Shown here: positions 49,696 through 58,056 of the stretch, piece by piece | How positions within the stretch are numbered: the stretch's first letter is position 1 | How the letters are laid out: every line of letters starts with the position of its first letter | From: an uncultured Phycisphaerales bacterium | GTDB taxonomy: Bacteria > Planctomycetota > Phycisphaerae > Phycisphaerales > UBA1924 | DNA: 64,000 nucleotides | Direction of reading: 5' to 3' | NCBI GenBank assembly: GCA_903929885.1 | Contig: CAIYWI010000097.1 | Location: forward strand, 179,266 to 243,265 | Translations under genes and position numbers: made by a program | Notes under the pieces: model-generated | Told to the model about the DNA's origin: nothing | What the model saw: only the letters and a program-made list of their open reading frames with translations | Database searches by the model: none

Positions 49696-51702
49696 TCAGC
49701 GATCGCCCTGCGGCGAGGGTTGCCCACCTCGTCCTCGCCGACCGCCCTGACCCTGACCTTGACCCTGACCTTGGCCCTGACCTTCACGCGGCCGCGAATA
49801 CTGCACGCGCAGGTCAGCCGTCGCCAGCGTCGTGTCCTTGATCTTCTCGAGCAACATGTCGCGAGTGACCAGTCCGGCCGAAGGGTCGAAGGCCGGAACG
49901 GCCGAAAGCGCGTACACGTGGAGCGTGTAGGTGTGCGTGCCGCCGCCGGCGGAGTGCGGCGTCACGTACGTCTCGCCCCGCTTCCATGTCGCGCCAAGGC
50001 GCCCCACTCCCTTGACATTCTTGGGAATGCTCGTGACCTCGGCGGGAATGTCGTAGAGCACCCAGTAGGTCTTGGTGATGCCATCACGGTCGACGTGATC
50101 CATGATGATCGCGTAACTCTTCGTTCCCGCGGGTGCCCCCTTCCACTCGAGGGGCAGCGTCGCACCTTCGCCGTTGCCGTTGTACTCGTCGGGCAGCACG
50201 CCCCCGTCGACGATCGCCGGGCTGGTGAGTTGGAATGATCCCGATGCTGCCCTGGGAGGCTGCTGGTCCTGCTGCGGCGGGGGCTCTCGCCGCGAACGTC
50301 GCTCGCCGTCTCGCCCGGGCCGATCATCCCTGGGAGGACGATCCCCCGGGGGCGGCGGTTGGTCGCCATCTCGCGGCGGCCGATCGCCCCTTCCACCCCG
50401 CTCGCCGCGTCCCCGCGTGCTGTACGTCTGCACCGTCTCCTTGCCGTCGCCATCGGTGAAGGTGAACGTCACGCCGCCCCCGGGAGTGACCGAGTACTTC
50501 ACCGAGTGCGTCTTGCCTCCGAGTTGATACTTGACCGTCATCGACTTGCGATCGTCGTCGCGCTCGAAGCCCGTGATGCGTGCCCCCCGCAACGGTGGCA
50601 GGGCCGGACGCGGCGAACTCGCCCGGGGCTGCGGATCGATCTGATCGTCCTTCACCGTCACTTTGCCTCGCATGCCACCGTTGATGTACGGATAGGCGGG
50701 GCTGGCGTGATAGTGGTACAGCCCCTTGGCTCCGGGCTCGGCTCCCGCCGGCGCCGGCGCGAAGTGCCCGTTGTAGATGTCGAGCTTGTCGGTCGAGCCC
50801 AAGGCACAGGCCTTGTCCGTGCCCGCCTTCGCGGCAGGATCGAAGTAGCCGTACAGGGGAAATCCGTCGAGGGCGTAGCCCAGCGGCTGATCCTTGCCCA
50901 AGACCTTCTGCAAGGCCAAAGGTGCGACGTGGTAGTGATAGTCGTCGCCGCGACCGCAATGACCGCCGAACTCGTCGAGTTCGCCCGCCAGAAAGGTGTC
51001 GGTGCGACCGTCGTTCTTGATCGGATTGAAGATCGGAATGCCGTTGGCGGCGATGGCGATGGCGCCGCGGAAGAGTTGCTCCTTGGCCGACACCGGGCGC
51101 TCCGCCAACTCCGGCTTGAGAGGCACTTGCCACGCATTGGAGCCGACATACGCCTGTGGCAATGGCACCTGCTGCTGCCACGCCGTGATGCCCACCATCA
51201 TCGGATGCGCCACCGGGGCATGCGGCAGGCCGTCGCTCTCGATGTACAACCACCGCTCGTCCCATCGCGTCTTGACAAACGGCGCGAATCGATCGAAGGG
51301 AGCCGCCTGACTGGGCTTGCCGGGCTCCGCGGCGGCGGGAGCTTGCGCATCGGCGACGACCAGCCGGTCATTGATGGCCTTCACCTCGCCCGCTCGCTTC
51401 TCCACCTCGGCCTGGTCGGTCACGGACAGGTCGACAAGGTTGAAGGCGACCACATCGCCATGCTCGCGTTCGAGCATCACCTTGCCATCACGAGCCGCGA
51501 GGAACGCGGCGCGGACCACCTCCCCTGTGCGCATGTTGGTCCATGGACGCACGGTGGCAGGATCGGCATGGCGGTGCACGCCATCGTGGGTCCCGCTGAC
51601 ATCGGGCGGATGGGCATGGGCGTCGAGACACGTGGCGTTCAAGCCCACGCCGCCGAGGGCGAAGGCGGCCAACATCAATCGAAGGGTGCGTGGAGTGGTC
51701 AT
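49696..51702 (-). CDS. Exported SHD1-YHYH-PEBP fusion protein
   Basis: A 668-residue protein with a signal peptide (about 8-28). Domains in order: an SHD1-like beta module (about 50-100, RPWTNMRTGEVVRAAFLAARDGKVML); a YHYH domain (about 150-370) with GRGDDYHYH, LDGFPLYGYFD and a second GLYHYHASPAYPYINGGMRG; a beta stretch; an Arg/Pro/Asp/Gly-rich linker (about 425-485); and a PEBP/YbhB domain (about 490-640) with LEWKGAPAGTKSYAIIMDHVD. It ends in a Gly-Gln repeat and an Arg/Gly tail. YHYH proteins are of unknown function; the His clusters suggest metal binding. Confidence 0.85.
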   Translation of the reverse strand: MTTPRTLRLMLAAFALGGVGLNATCLDAHAHPPDVSGTHDGVHRHADPATVRPWTNMRTGEVVRAAFLAARDGKVMLEREHGDVVAFNLVDLSVTDQAEVEKRAGEVKAINDRLVVADAQAPAAAEPGKPSQAAPFDRFAPFVKTRWDERWLYIESDGLPHAPVAHPMMVGITAWQQQVPLPQAYVGSNAWQVPLKPELAERPVSAKEQLFRGAIAIAANGIPIFNPIKNDGRTDTFLAGELDEFGGHCGRGDDYHYHVAPLALQKVLGKDQPLGYALDGFPLYGYFDPAAKAGTDKACALGSTDKLDIYNGHFAPAPAGAEPGAKGLYHYHASPAYPYINGGMRGKVTVKDDQIDPQPRASSPRPALPPLRGARITGFERDDDRKSMTVKYQLGGKTHSVKYSVTPGGGVTFTFTDGDGKETVQTYSTRGRGERGGRGDRPPRDGDQPPPPGDRPPRDDRPGRDGERRSRREPPPQQDQQPPRAASGSFQLTSPAIVDGGVLPDEYNGNGEGATLPLEWKGAPAGTKSYAIIMDHVDRDGITKTYWVLYDIPAEVTSIPKNVKGVGRLGATWKRGETYVTPHSAGGGTHTYTLHVYALSAVPAFDPSAGLVTRDMLLEKIKDTTLATADLRVQYSRPREGQGQGQGQGQGQGGRRGRGGQPSPQGDR
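49745..49784 (-). repeat. 6-bp tandem repeat coding a Gly-Gln run
   Basis: CCCTGA/CCTTGA units repeat about six times on the plus strand, coding for Gly-Gln on the minus strand near the C-terminus of the YHYH-PEBP protein. Confidence 0.75.
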
Positions 51703-51861
51703 CGAGGGTCCGGTTGACGTGCGAGTGCCGAAGCAGGTTCGCTTCGGTCCTGCGCGAAACGACCGAACACGCCACGCATTGCATCGACCGCTCCCAAGAC
51801 ACCACGGCCAAACAGACCAACGACTCCGAAGACCCGACGATTGGCCCCAACCCTCTGTCAT

Positions 51862-52125
51862 TCAACACGATGAAACCGAACCCGAACGGCCGTCGGCGCC
51901 GCCCGGCGAGGTCGCGGCGCGACGCCACCCGATCCACACGCACGCTGCCAGCAGCAGTGGCCAGCCGCCCATCGCCACCCAGTTGGCCTCGCGAGTGAAG
52001 GTGAACCACCCCATGTCCAGCGGCAGGAACCTGGTGCCGACCAGACCGAGCCACCAGTGACCGATCGTTTCGCTGACGGCCACTCCGGTCATGATCTTGG
52101 CGATGTCTCTGATGCATGCAGACAT
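51862..52125 (-). CDS. Small membrane protein, function unknown
   Basis: An 87-residue protein. The N-terminus is amphipathic (IRDIAKIMTGVAVSETIGHWWLGLVG), followed by a WFTFTREANWVAMGG stretch and one clear hydrophobic helix (LLLAACVWIGW), with a basic/Gly/Ser tail. The start is the ATG at 52125 with AGAGGGA about 6 nt before it. The frame further upstream is Arg-rich. It is the first gene upstream of the exported cluster on the same strand, 159 bp from the YHYH gene. I recognise no family. Confidence 0.6.
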   Translation of the reverse strand: MSACIRDIAKIMTGVAVSETIGHWWLGLVGTRFLPLDMGWFTFTREANWVAMGGWPLLLAACVWIGWRRAATSPGGADGRSGSVSSC

Positions 52126-52703
52126 GGATGTCCCTCTTCTGTTGATCCGACCTCGCCTCAACTGCCAACGCCTCGCTTCTTCGGGTCGCCGCCCTGCAAC
52201 CTGCGGCGATTCCACGAAGGTTCATCGCTCCGCCGTGGTGACTCGCTGCGCCGTCGATCGGCCGGCGGGCAGACGCGTTGGATCAGGCCGTGCGCCAAGC
52301 CGGGGTTGCACGGCACCGAACGATGGCATGCCCCACCCGTTGACCACCGCGGCACCATTCGGCGTCGCGGGACTCGATGCACAGGCGCCGCCCTCGTCTT
52401 CCCATCGTTCGACGGGATCCGATTCATGAGTCCGGGCGACTCCGATGGGCGCTGCTGGGTTCGTTGGGTTCATGGCGTGACTCCGCGGATGCGTCTTCGG
52501 CAACATGGTGTCGCGGTCGGTCACGCAACGGCTACGAGGAAATGTGCCGCATCGTGCAGGCAAGCCACGGCGACCGGCCGCCGTTTCGGCTTCTGGTCGA
52601 CCGCGGCATCAAGAGTCGCTGCGGATCACCCCTTGTGCGACGCCGATCGTCGGTCGGAGCCACTCCGCCAGTCATGCTCCGATAGACCCTGCGGACACCC
52701 GCC
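52126..52703. other. Long gap before the OGT-like gene; possible small minus-strand ORF
   Basis: No convincing gene. The best candidate is an 83-codon minus-strand frame at 52222-52473 (starts MNPTNPAAP) with GGAG 7 nt before its ATG. Its codon third positions are clearly less GC-rich than in neighbours and it has no recognisable domain, so I do not call it. The gap also holds upstream control for the small membrane gene and the OGT-like gene. Confidence 0.35.
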
Positions 52704-52716
52704 TAGCGTTCGGGCG

Positions 52717-54498
52717 ATGCTCGAGGCCAGGCTGCAGGCGGCATACAAGTTGTTGGATTCGGACCAGCACGCGGCTGCGAAGCGGGACTTCCTGTCGCTG
52801 GTGGCCAAGCACGGCTCCGACTTCCGAGCCAGGATCGGCCTTGCCCGAGCCATGTTTCGTCTGGGCGAGCGGGCCGCGGCCGCCTTCCACGCCGAGCACG
52901 CCCTGCGGCTGGCCGCCGAAGATGAACCCAGGACGGTCGAGGCCATCGACGTGCTGGCCCGCGTCTGCGAGGCGACGACACTGCTCACCCGACTCGAGGC
53001 GATCTGCCTCGCCAAACCCCAGTGGCGCGAGTTGAAGCTGCAACTGGCCGCCATGCTGATCGTCGCCGACCGTCTCGACGACGCCGATCGGCTCGTGCGA
53101 GACGAACTCGCGGCCGATCCGAACGCCATGGCGCCTCGCACGCTCATGGCCGGCATCCTGGCGGCACGGGGACGGGCAGACGAGGCCCTCGACATCCATG
53201 ACGCGCTGCTGCGCGACTTTCCGCCGACCCAGCAAGTGCTCGAGGCTTCGGCGTTCGCCAGCAACGCGGCTGACACGTCGCCCAGCCGGGTCTTTGCCGC
53301 CCACGAACGACTGGGCCGCTTCTTCGCCAGGCACGCCGCCGAAGCCCCGTTCCGGCATTCGCCGACGGACGATCCGGAACGTCCCCTGAAGGTTGCCTTC
53401 GTGAGTCACGACTTGGTGGGACACTCCGTCTCGTTCTTCCTCGAACCGCTGCTGCGGCATCTGCACCGACCGAGCCTGACCGTATCCGCCTACCACACCG
53501 GCCCCACGAAGGATCGAACCACCGATCTGCTGGCTCCGTTGGTCGACACCTTCGTGCACGCGCCCAGCATCTCCTCGGTGAATCTGGCGCGTCGCGTCCG
53601 CGACGACGGCATCGATGTGCTGATCGACCTGAACGGGTGGACGGAGGGGCATCGGTTGCATGCGTTTCAGCTGCGCCCCGCGCCGCTGCAGATGACGTAT
53701 CTCGGCTATCCGAACACGACGGGCCTTCCCGAGATGGACGTGCGAATCGTGGACGCCGTGACCGATCCGCCGGGTGCCGAGCGCTTCGCGACCGAACGGT
53801 TGGCACGGCTCGACCCATGCTTCCTGTGCTACTCGCCGGTCACGAGGCGATCATGGATCGTCCCCCCCGACTGGCAGCCGCCTGCACGCCCCGATGATGA
53901 CTTCCGTCCGATCACCTTCGGCTCATTCAACAACCTGACGAAGGTGACCGACCGCGCGTTGCGGACGTGGGCCGAGATCGTGGAACGCACGCCGGACTCG
54001 ACACTTCTGGTGAAGGGACGGGGATTGAGGCAGGGTGGATCGCAAGCCGCCTTGTCACGCCGGCTGGAGCAAGCGGGCATGCCGCCGGAAGCGTGGACGA
54101 TCATGCCTCCGCACGAACGCCCCGAAGATCACTTGGCCGCAGCGAGCGTGATCGACATCGCCCTCGACACGTTCCCCTACAACGGCACGACCACCACCTG
54201 CGAGTTGCTCTCGCTCGGCGTGCCCGTGGTGACGCTGCGGGGCGATCGTCACGTCGCGAGGGTGGGAGCGAGCATCCTCGAGGCGGCGGGCTTGCGGGAG
54301 TTGGTCGCCGAAGACGAGCGGTCGTTCGTGCGCCTTGCAACCGAGCTCGCCGCGGATCGGCCGCGGCTTCGCGCCATGCAGGCGGGCCTCGCGGCTCGAT
54401 TCCTTGGTTCGCCGGTCTGTGACGGGCCGGCGTTCGCCGACCGGTTCGCGCAGCTGATTCGAGATCAGTGGCGACTCCGCTGCGGCCGGCAGCCCTGA
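52717..54498 (+). CDS. TPR + O-GlcNAc-transferase-like glycosyltransferase (GT41)
   Basis: A 593-residue protein. Residues 1-185 are degenerate tetratricopeptide helices. Residues 215-590 match the OGT/SPINDLY catalytic region: KVAFVSHDLVGHSVSFFLEPLLRHL near 225, DVLIDLNGWTEGHRLHAFQLRPAPLQMTYLGYPNTTGLPEMD near 310, FGSFNNLTKVTDRAL, and the LDTFPYNGTTTTCELLSLGVPVVTL UDP-binding block. In bacteria such enzymes put sugars on proteins, often surface proteins. A TAGCGT hexamer ends 7 nt before the ATG, with no Shine-Dalgarno. Confidence 0.92.
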   Translation: MLEARLQAAYKLLDSDQHAAAKRDFLSLVAKHGSDFRARIGLARAMFRLGERAAAAFHAEHALRLAAEDEPRTVEAIDVLARVCEATTLLTRLEAICLAKPQWRELKLQLAAMLIVADRLDDADRLVRDELAADPNAMAPRTLMAGILAARGRADEALDIHDALLRDFPPTQQVLEASAFASNAADTSPSRVFAAHERLGRFFARHAAEAPFRHSPTDDPERPLKVAFVSHDLVGHSVSFFLEPLLRHLHRPSLTVSAYHTGPTKDRTTDLLAPLVDTFVHAPSISSVNLARRVRDDGIDVLIDLNGWTEGHRLHAFQLRPAPLQMTYLGYPNTTGLPEMDVRIVDAVTDPPGAERFATERLARLDPCFLCYSPVTRRSWIVPPDWQPPARPDDDFRPITFGSFNNLTKVTDRALRTWAEIVERTPDSTLLVKGRGLRQGGSQAALSRRLEQAGMPPEAWTIMPPHERPEDHLAAASVIDIALDTFPYNGTTTTCELLSLGVPVVTLRGDRHVARVGASILEAAGLRELVAEDERSFVRLATELAADRPRLRAMQAGLAARFLGSPVCDGPAFADRFAQLIRDQWRLRCGRQP

Positions 54499-54502
54499 AA
54501 AA

Positions 54503-54538
54503 GAACCACGCCCCGGGAGCAGGTCCGGGGCGTGGTTC
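54503..54538 (-). terminator. 14-bp hairpin terminator for the sorting-tail protein gene
   Basis: GAACCACGCCCCGG pairs with CCGGGGCGTGGTTC. On the minus strand it is followed by CTTTTTCAGG, a short T-run, so it best serves the minus-strand gene ending at 54567. It also lies right after the stop of the plus-strand OGT-like gene and may act in both directions. Confidence 0.85.
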
Positions 54539-54566
54539 GTCGTTGTTCGTCGCGACGTGGGGACGT

Positions 54567-55457
54567 TCAGCGACGGCGGCGACCGAGGAGGATGCCGCCC
54601 ATGCCGAGAAGGGCCGCGGCGCCCGGAGCCGGAATCACCGCGGTGGCTCCGATCGAGGCGTTGACGTCGGCCCGGAAGACGACAGACTGCCCGACGTTGA
54701 GCGTCCGGCGCCACTGCATCAACTGGGCGTAGTCGGCGGCCGTGGAGTTGCCGGCAGAGCCGAGGTCGGCCAGGACGGTGAAGTCGGGGCCCGAATCGGT
54801 CATCTGCGAGTTGAGGGCGGTGAACGAACCCGCGCCCGACGCGTCGGCGTTGTAGCCGTAGAGAACCGAGTGGAACGGGCCGCCCGCGGCCGTCAGGTTG
54901 GACTGCGCGAGAACGCGGTGCGAGTTGTTGAACGCCAGCGGCGCAAAGACGTTGCTGGTGCCGGCGACGTCATTGTCGATGCTGAAGAACGCATCGAAGT
55001 TGGAGATGGCGGCCGACGAGTTGTTGGTCAGCGAGAGCGACGTCGAGACCCGAGACGTGTTGGGCCCATAGGCGTTGTCCGTCAGCGTGGCGGTGACGAC
55101 GGCCGAGAGGCCGCTGATGCCGAAGGCGTTGTTGAAGCTGTACGCGACCTGGTTCGTGCCGGTCACGGTGCGGCCGGTGAACCCGGTCATCGTGAACTCG
55201 CGGGCGCGGCCCGAGAGGCCGATGTACCACTGCATGTCCCAGCCCAGATCGGTGCCCGTAACGCCGCCGTTAATGCGGTTGTCGATCGACACCCGGGACG
55301 ACGACGTGGCGACCGTGGGGAAGAGCACCGTCGTGGTCGTGCTGCCGAAACGGAAAACGGCGTCGCCGTCGGTGAGAAGCACGCCCGTGTTCTGGGCCAT
55401 CGCGGCCGAACCGAGCGCAAGGCCCGCGAGGGCCGCCAAAGCATTCATCCGAGTCAT
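54567..55457 (-). CDS. Exported protein with PEP-CTERM-like sorting tail
   Basis: A 296-residue secreted protein with a signal peptide (residues 4-24, AxA site in SAAMAQ). The body is Ser/Thr/Asn/Gly-rich beta sequence with few Cys or Lys. The C-terminus has the tripartite sorting pattern: IPAPGAAA motif, hydrophobic helix LLGMGGILL and terminal GRRRR. This resembles PEP-CTERM signals handled by exosortase-type systems and common in Phycisphaerae. The start is the ATG with GAGGAGAG upstream. I found no known enzyme domain. No exosortase gene is in the window. Confidence 0.85.
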   Translation of the reverse strand: MTRMNALAALAGLALGSAAMAQNTGVLLTDGDAVFRFGSTTTTVLFPTVATSSSRVSIDNRINGGVTGTDLGWDMQWYIGLSGRAREFTMTGFTGRTVTGTNQVAYSFNNAFGISGLSAVVTATLTDNAYGPNTSRVSTSLSLTNNSSAAISNFDAFFSIDNDVAGTSNVFAPLAFNNSHRVLAQSNLTAAGGPFHSVLYGYNADASGAGSFTALNSQMTDSGPDFTVLADLGSAGNSTAADYAQLMQWRRTLNVGQSVVFRADVNASIGATAVIPAPGAAALLGMGGILLGRRRR

Positions 55458-55606
55458 CTCGTCTCTCCTCGCGCCCCGAAAATCCCGGCGACGCGCCGAC
55501 AACATGGCGCAGACACAGGACCGCACGCGGAGGCAACGCGTGCGACACACACCTTTGCGCTGTCGGGGGTGTCTTGTCTCTCTCGTCCCGCCGAAACGCA
55601 GCGTGC

Positions 55607-55634
55607 AGCATACTGCGTGCGAAGTTACAGTCAA
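55607..55634 (-). promoter_or_regulatory. Sigma-70-type promoter of the sorting-tail protein gene
   Basis: On the minus strand, TTGACT (55634-55629) and TATGCT (55612-55607) are separated by 16 nt. The leader of about 145 nt ends in a good ribosome-binding site. The region is clearly more AT-rich than its surroundings. Confidence 0.65.
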
Positions 55635-55756
55635 TGCCAACTCGCATCCCGTGGGCGTGAATCTGCAAATCCCTGCTTATCAGGAACTTGCACAAGGACT
55701 TCCCTGGGCAGGATGACGTCCGAGAACCGCCGGAACGAGCTCGCGGCTCGGCGAAG

Positions 55757-56602
55757 TCACCACCGCCGCTCGGCCTGGCACCACCACTCGCCCCACATGG
55801 CCTGGCATTCGGTGACGCGGTAGCCCGCGTCCGCGAGTTCGCGCTTGAGCTGGTCCTGCGTGTACTCGGTGCAGTGCGTCGGATCGCACCGCCACTCGAC
55901 GCCCAGTTCCTTCTTGTACGGCACTCGCCAATCGCGTTCGAACGACGGCACGCGGACGAGCATGCGGCGGGGTTCGTACCAGTCTCGCCACATCGAGAGC
56001 CGCCGCTCGCGGTCGTCGATGTGCTCGAGCACGTTCGAGAGGACGACGACGTCGAATCGCCCCTCCGCACGCGCGAGCGTGATGTCGCCCACCTCGAACG
56101 TACAGGTCGCCTCGACCCCCGCGGTGGACGCCGCCATCCGCGAAGTCTCGACGTTGCGTTGCGTCCAGTCGATGCCGTGCACCCTCGCCCCGCTCTTGGC
56201 CGCGATCGACACCGCCAACGCCCCGACGCCGCTGCCCAGGTCGATCACGCGCTCGCCCTTGCCGATCCGCTCGACGAAGAAGTCGTGGTAGCGGAGAATG
56301 CGGTGCTTGGGGTGCAGCCCGTCGCCCTGCTCGCGCGACAGGGCGATGGCGGCCTCGCCGAGCTGCCCGTAGAGCTCGGAGTCGAGCGCCATCACGAACC
56401 TCGCCCGTGCCGCGGCGGGAAGCCGCTTGGCCAGCCCGTGGATGCTGCGATTGAAGGCCTTGGCGAGTTCGACAGGGTCAGCCTCGAGGGCCGACGCGTC
56501 CCAGCGGATCTCCGGCGTGATGTGCGAGTTCAACGCGATGGCTCCCTCGTGATCGGCGCGGCGTTTCGAAACCGACTGTCCCTGGTCGAAACGGTAGCGC
56601 AA
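55757..56602 (-). CDS. Class I SAM-dependent methyltransferase
   Basis: A 281-residue protein from a TTG at 56602. Motif I is RVIDLGSGVGALAVSIA near residue 118, followed by an acidic residue in GIDWTQ and a FDVVVLSNVLEHIDD motif-IV region near 184. The substrate is unknown. The N-terminal 100 residues are helical and lie outside the core. The frame stays open and protein-like for about 20 codons further up (WFDRL pattern) without an ATG or GTG, so the true start is unsettled and the protein may be longer. Confidence 0.78.
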   Translation of the reverse strand: MRYRFDQGQSVSKRRADHEGAIALNSHITPEIRWDASALEADPVELAKAFNRSIHGLAKRLPAAARARFVMALDSELYGQLGEAAIALSREQGDGLHPKHRILRYHDFFVERIGKGERVIDLGSGVGALAVSIAAKSGARVHGIDWTQRNVETSRMAASTAGVEATCTFEVGDITLARAEGRFDVVVLSNVLEHIDDRERRLSMWRDWYEPRRMLVRVPSFERDWRVPYKKELGVEWRCDPTHCTEYTQDQLKRELADAGYRVTECQAMWGEWWCQAERRW

Positions 56603-56796
56603 CCGGTCGAACCATGCGGCGGCTCGCCACTCCCGACGACGCCACGACCCCAGAACCGTGAGGCTCGCCCCGCCGCAGCGATCCGAGCCCGCATCAATCA
56701 GGGAAGTCCACGCGCTGCCGCGCCGTGTTCCCGACGCTGCCGTGCGTCAACCTCGAGGCGCCGGACACATGGGCGTTCGCCTGCGTCCTCCGACCC

Positions 56797-57903
56797 TCAC
56801 GCCAACCACAACTCGAACTCGAGCTCGTCACGCACGGGAATGCCGCTGGGGCCAAGCCGCGGAATGTGCGGCACCCTTTCCCTGGCCATGTCGACGATCC
56901 CCTTGTGCAACGCGGCGAACTGCCAGCCGCACCGCTGATACACCCCGATGGCCCTGAGGTTGTCGTTGGTGGTGGTCAGGAAGATGCGCCACGCCCCCGC
57001 CACCCGCGCGATGTCTTCGACCGCCTCGAGCAAACGGGCGGCGATGCCACGGTTCTCGAGACGCGTGCTCAGCGTCACCACCTCGCACTGTGTGCCCCCG
57101 GGGAGCATGTCATAGGTGATCAACCCCGCGGGCTCGCCCGCGTGCATGGCGATGATCGCGGGAATGCGATCCGCGTCGTAGCAGATGCCCCGCGACCAGA
57201 TCTGCGTGCCCAACCAGTGACGCTCGAGTTCGGCTCGAACGAAGGCATCGTGGCTCCCGCTCCGCGTCACGAGCGTCACCTCCGCGCGGCGGCCGAGCCA
57301 CTCGAGCACGCGGGCGGCGTGCTGGTCTGGAGGAAAGACCGGATACCACACCTTGCGAACGCGAACCACGCCCCCCGCGTCGGGCTCGACGTACCACGCC
57401 ATGCGTTTGACGAGCGTCGGCGGGCCGCCCGAGGCGACCGGAAACTCGAACGTCGGCAGGCGCATCGCCCTGGCCAGCGTCAGGCCGCTGTCGCTGAGAA
57501 ACTCGAAGGGCACGCGTTCGCGGTCCTTGAAGGCCCGCTGATGCTCGGTGGTGTTGGTGCTGACGCCCAAGACGTCGACGCCCATGGCGGCAAAGGCCGC
57601 GTGGGAATCGCGAAAGCCGCAGCTCTGGGGCGTGCACCCGCGGGCCCCGGGAATCGACTCCCACGATTCGCCCGAGACCCCCTTGCCCACGGGCTCGCCG
57701 GGCACGCCCGTGCGCGGGTAGAAGAACAGCACGGCGGGACGAGGCAGCCGGTCGAGTCTCTGCGTCGTGCCGCTCGTCGAAGCCAGTTCGATCGGCGGCA
57801 GGGCCGCGCGACGCAGGTGCAGGCACGCCCCATCATCGACGGGCACCGGCAACCCGGGCGGGAGCGTGGCAAGATCGTGCGAGGCGACTTCGTGCTGAGA
57901 CAT
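56797..57903 (-). CDS. Peroxiredoxin-GNAT acetyltransferase fusion
   Basis: A 368-residue protein joining two domains. Residues about 20-200 are a peroxiredoxin of the AhpC/TSA class with the GARGCTPQSCGFRD site (Cys90, Cys95) and a VLFFYPRTG strand. Residues about 215-365 are a GNAT domain with EVVTLSTRLENRGIAARLLEAVEDIA, which has the acetyl-CoA-binding R/Q-x-x-G-x-A pattern (RGIA), then LTTTNDNLRAIGVYQRCGWQ. The start is the ATG with CAGGAG 8 nt upstream. I know both domains singly, not together. The reaction of the fused pair is unknown. Confidence 0.85.
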   Translation of the reverse strand: MSQHEVASHDLATLPPGLPVPVDDGACLHLRRAALPPIELASTSGTTQRLDRLPRPAVLFFYPRTGVPGEPVGKGVSGESWESIPGARGCTPQSCGFRDSHAAFAAMGVDVLGVSTNTTEHQRAFKDRERVPFEFLSDSGLTLARAMRLPTFEFPVASGGPPTLVKRMAWYVEPDAGGVVRVRKVWYPVFPPDQHAARVLEWLGRRAEVTLVTRSGSHDAFVRAELERHWLGTQIWSRGICYDADRIPAIIAMHAGEPAGLITYDMLPGGTQCEVVTLSTRLENRGIAARLLEAVEDIARVAGAWRIFLTTTNDNLRAIGVYQRCGWQFAALHKGIVDMARERVPHIPRLGPSGIPVRDELEFELWLA

Positions 57904-57968
57904 CGAACGCTCCTGAAACATCATCACGCCACGCGGTCCAGACGAGGGGCACGGCCGTGAACGCTCAC

Positions 57969-58012
57969 GACCGTAGCCCGGGTTGCGCCGGGCTCTGCGG
58001 GCGGCTCGCGGC
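57969..58012. repeat. Dispersed relative of the 6.7-7.1 kb repeat
   Basis: The stretch starting ACCGTAGCCCGGG and ending CGGCTCGCGG matches, in inverted sense, the end of the tandem repeat unit (its reverse complement starts ACCGTAGCCCGGGGTGC, then GGCTCTGCGAGCG). It lies in the gap between the TetR and peroxiredoxin-GNAT genes. Confidence 0.55.
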
Positions 58013-58056
58013 GAGTTGATCGTCACACGTGCATTCACGCTCGAAGCGACATCACG

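Noticed and set aside
52222..52473. Possible 83-codon minus-strand gene with GGAG before its ATG
   Set aside because: Third codon positions are less GC-rich than in true genes here, no domain or membrane segment is visible, and it fills a gap otherwise plausible as control DNA.
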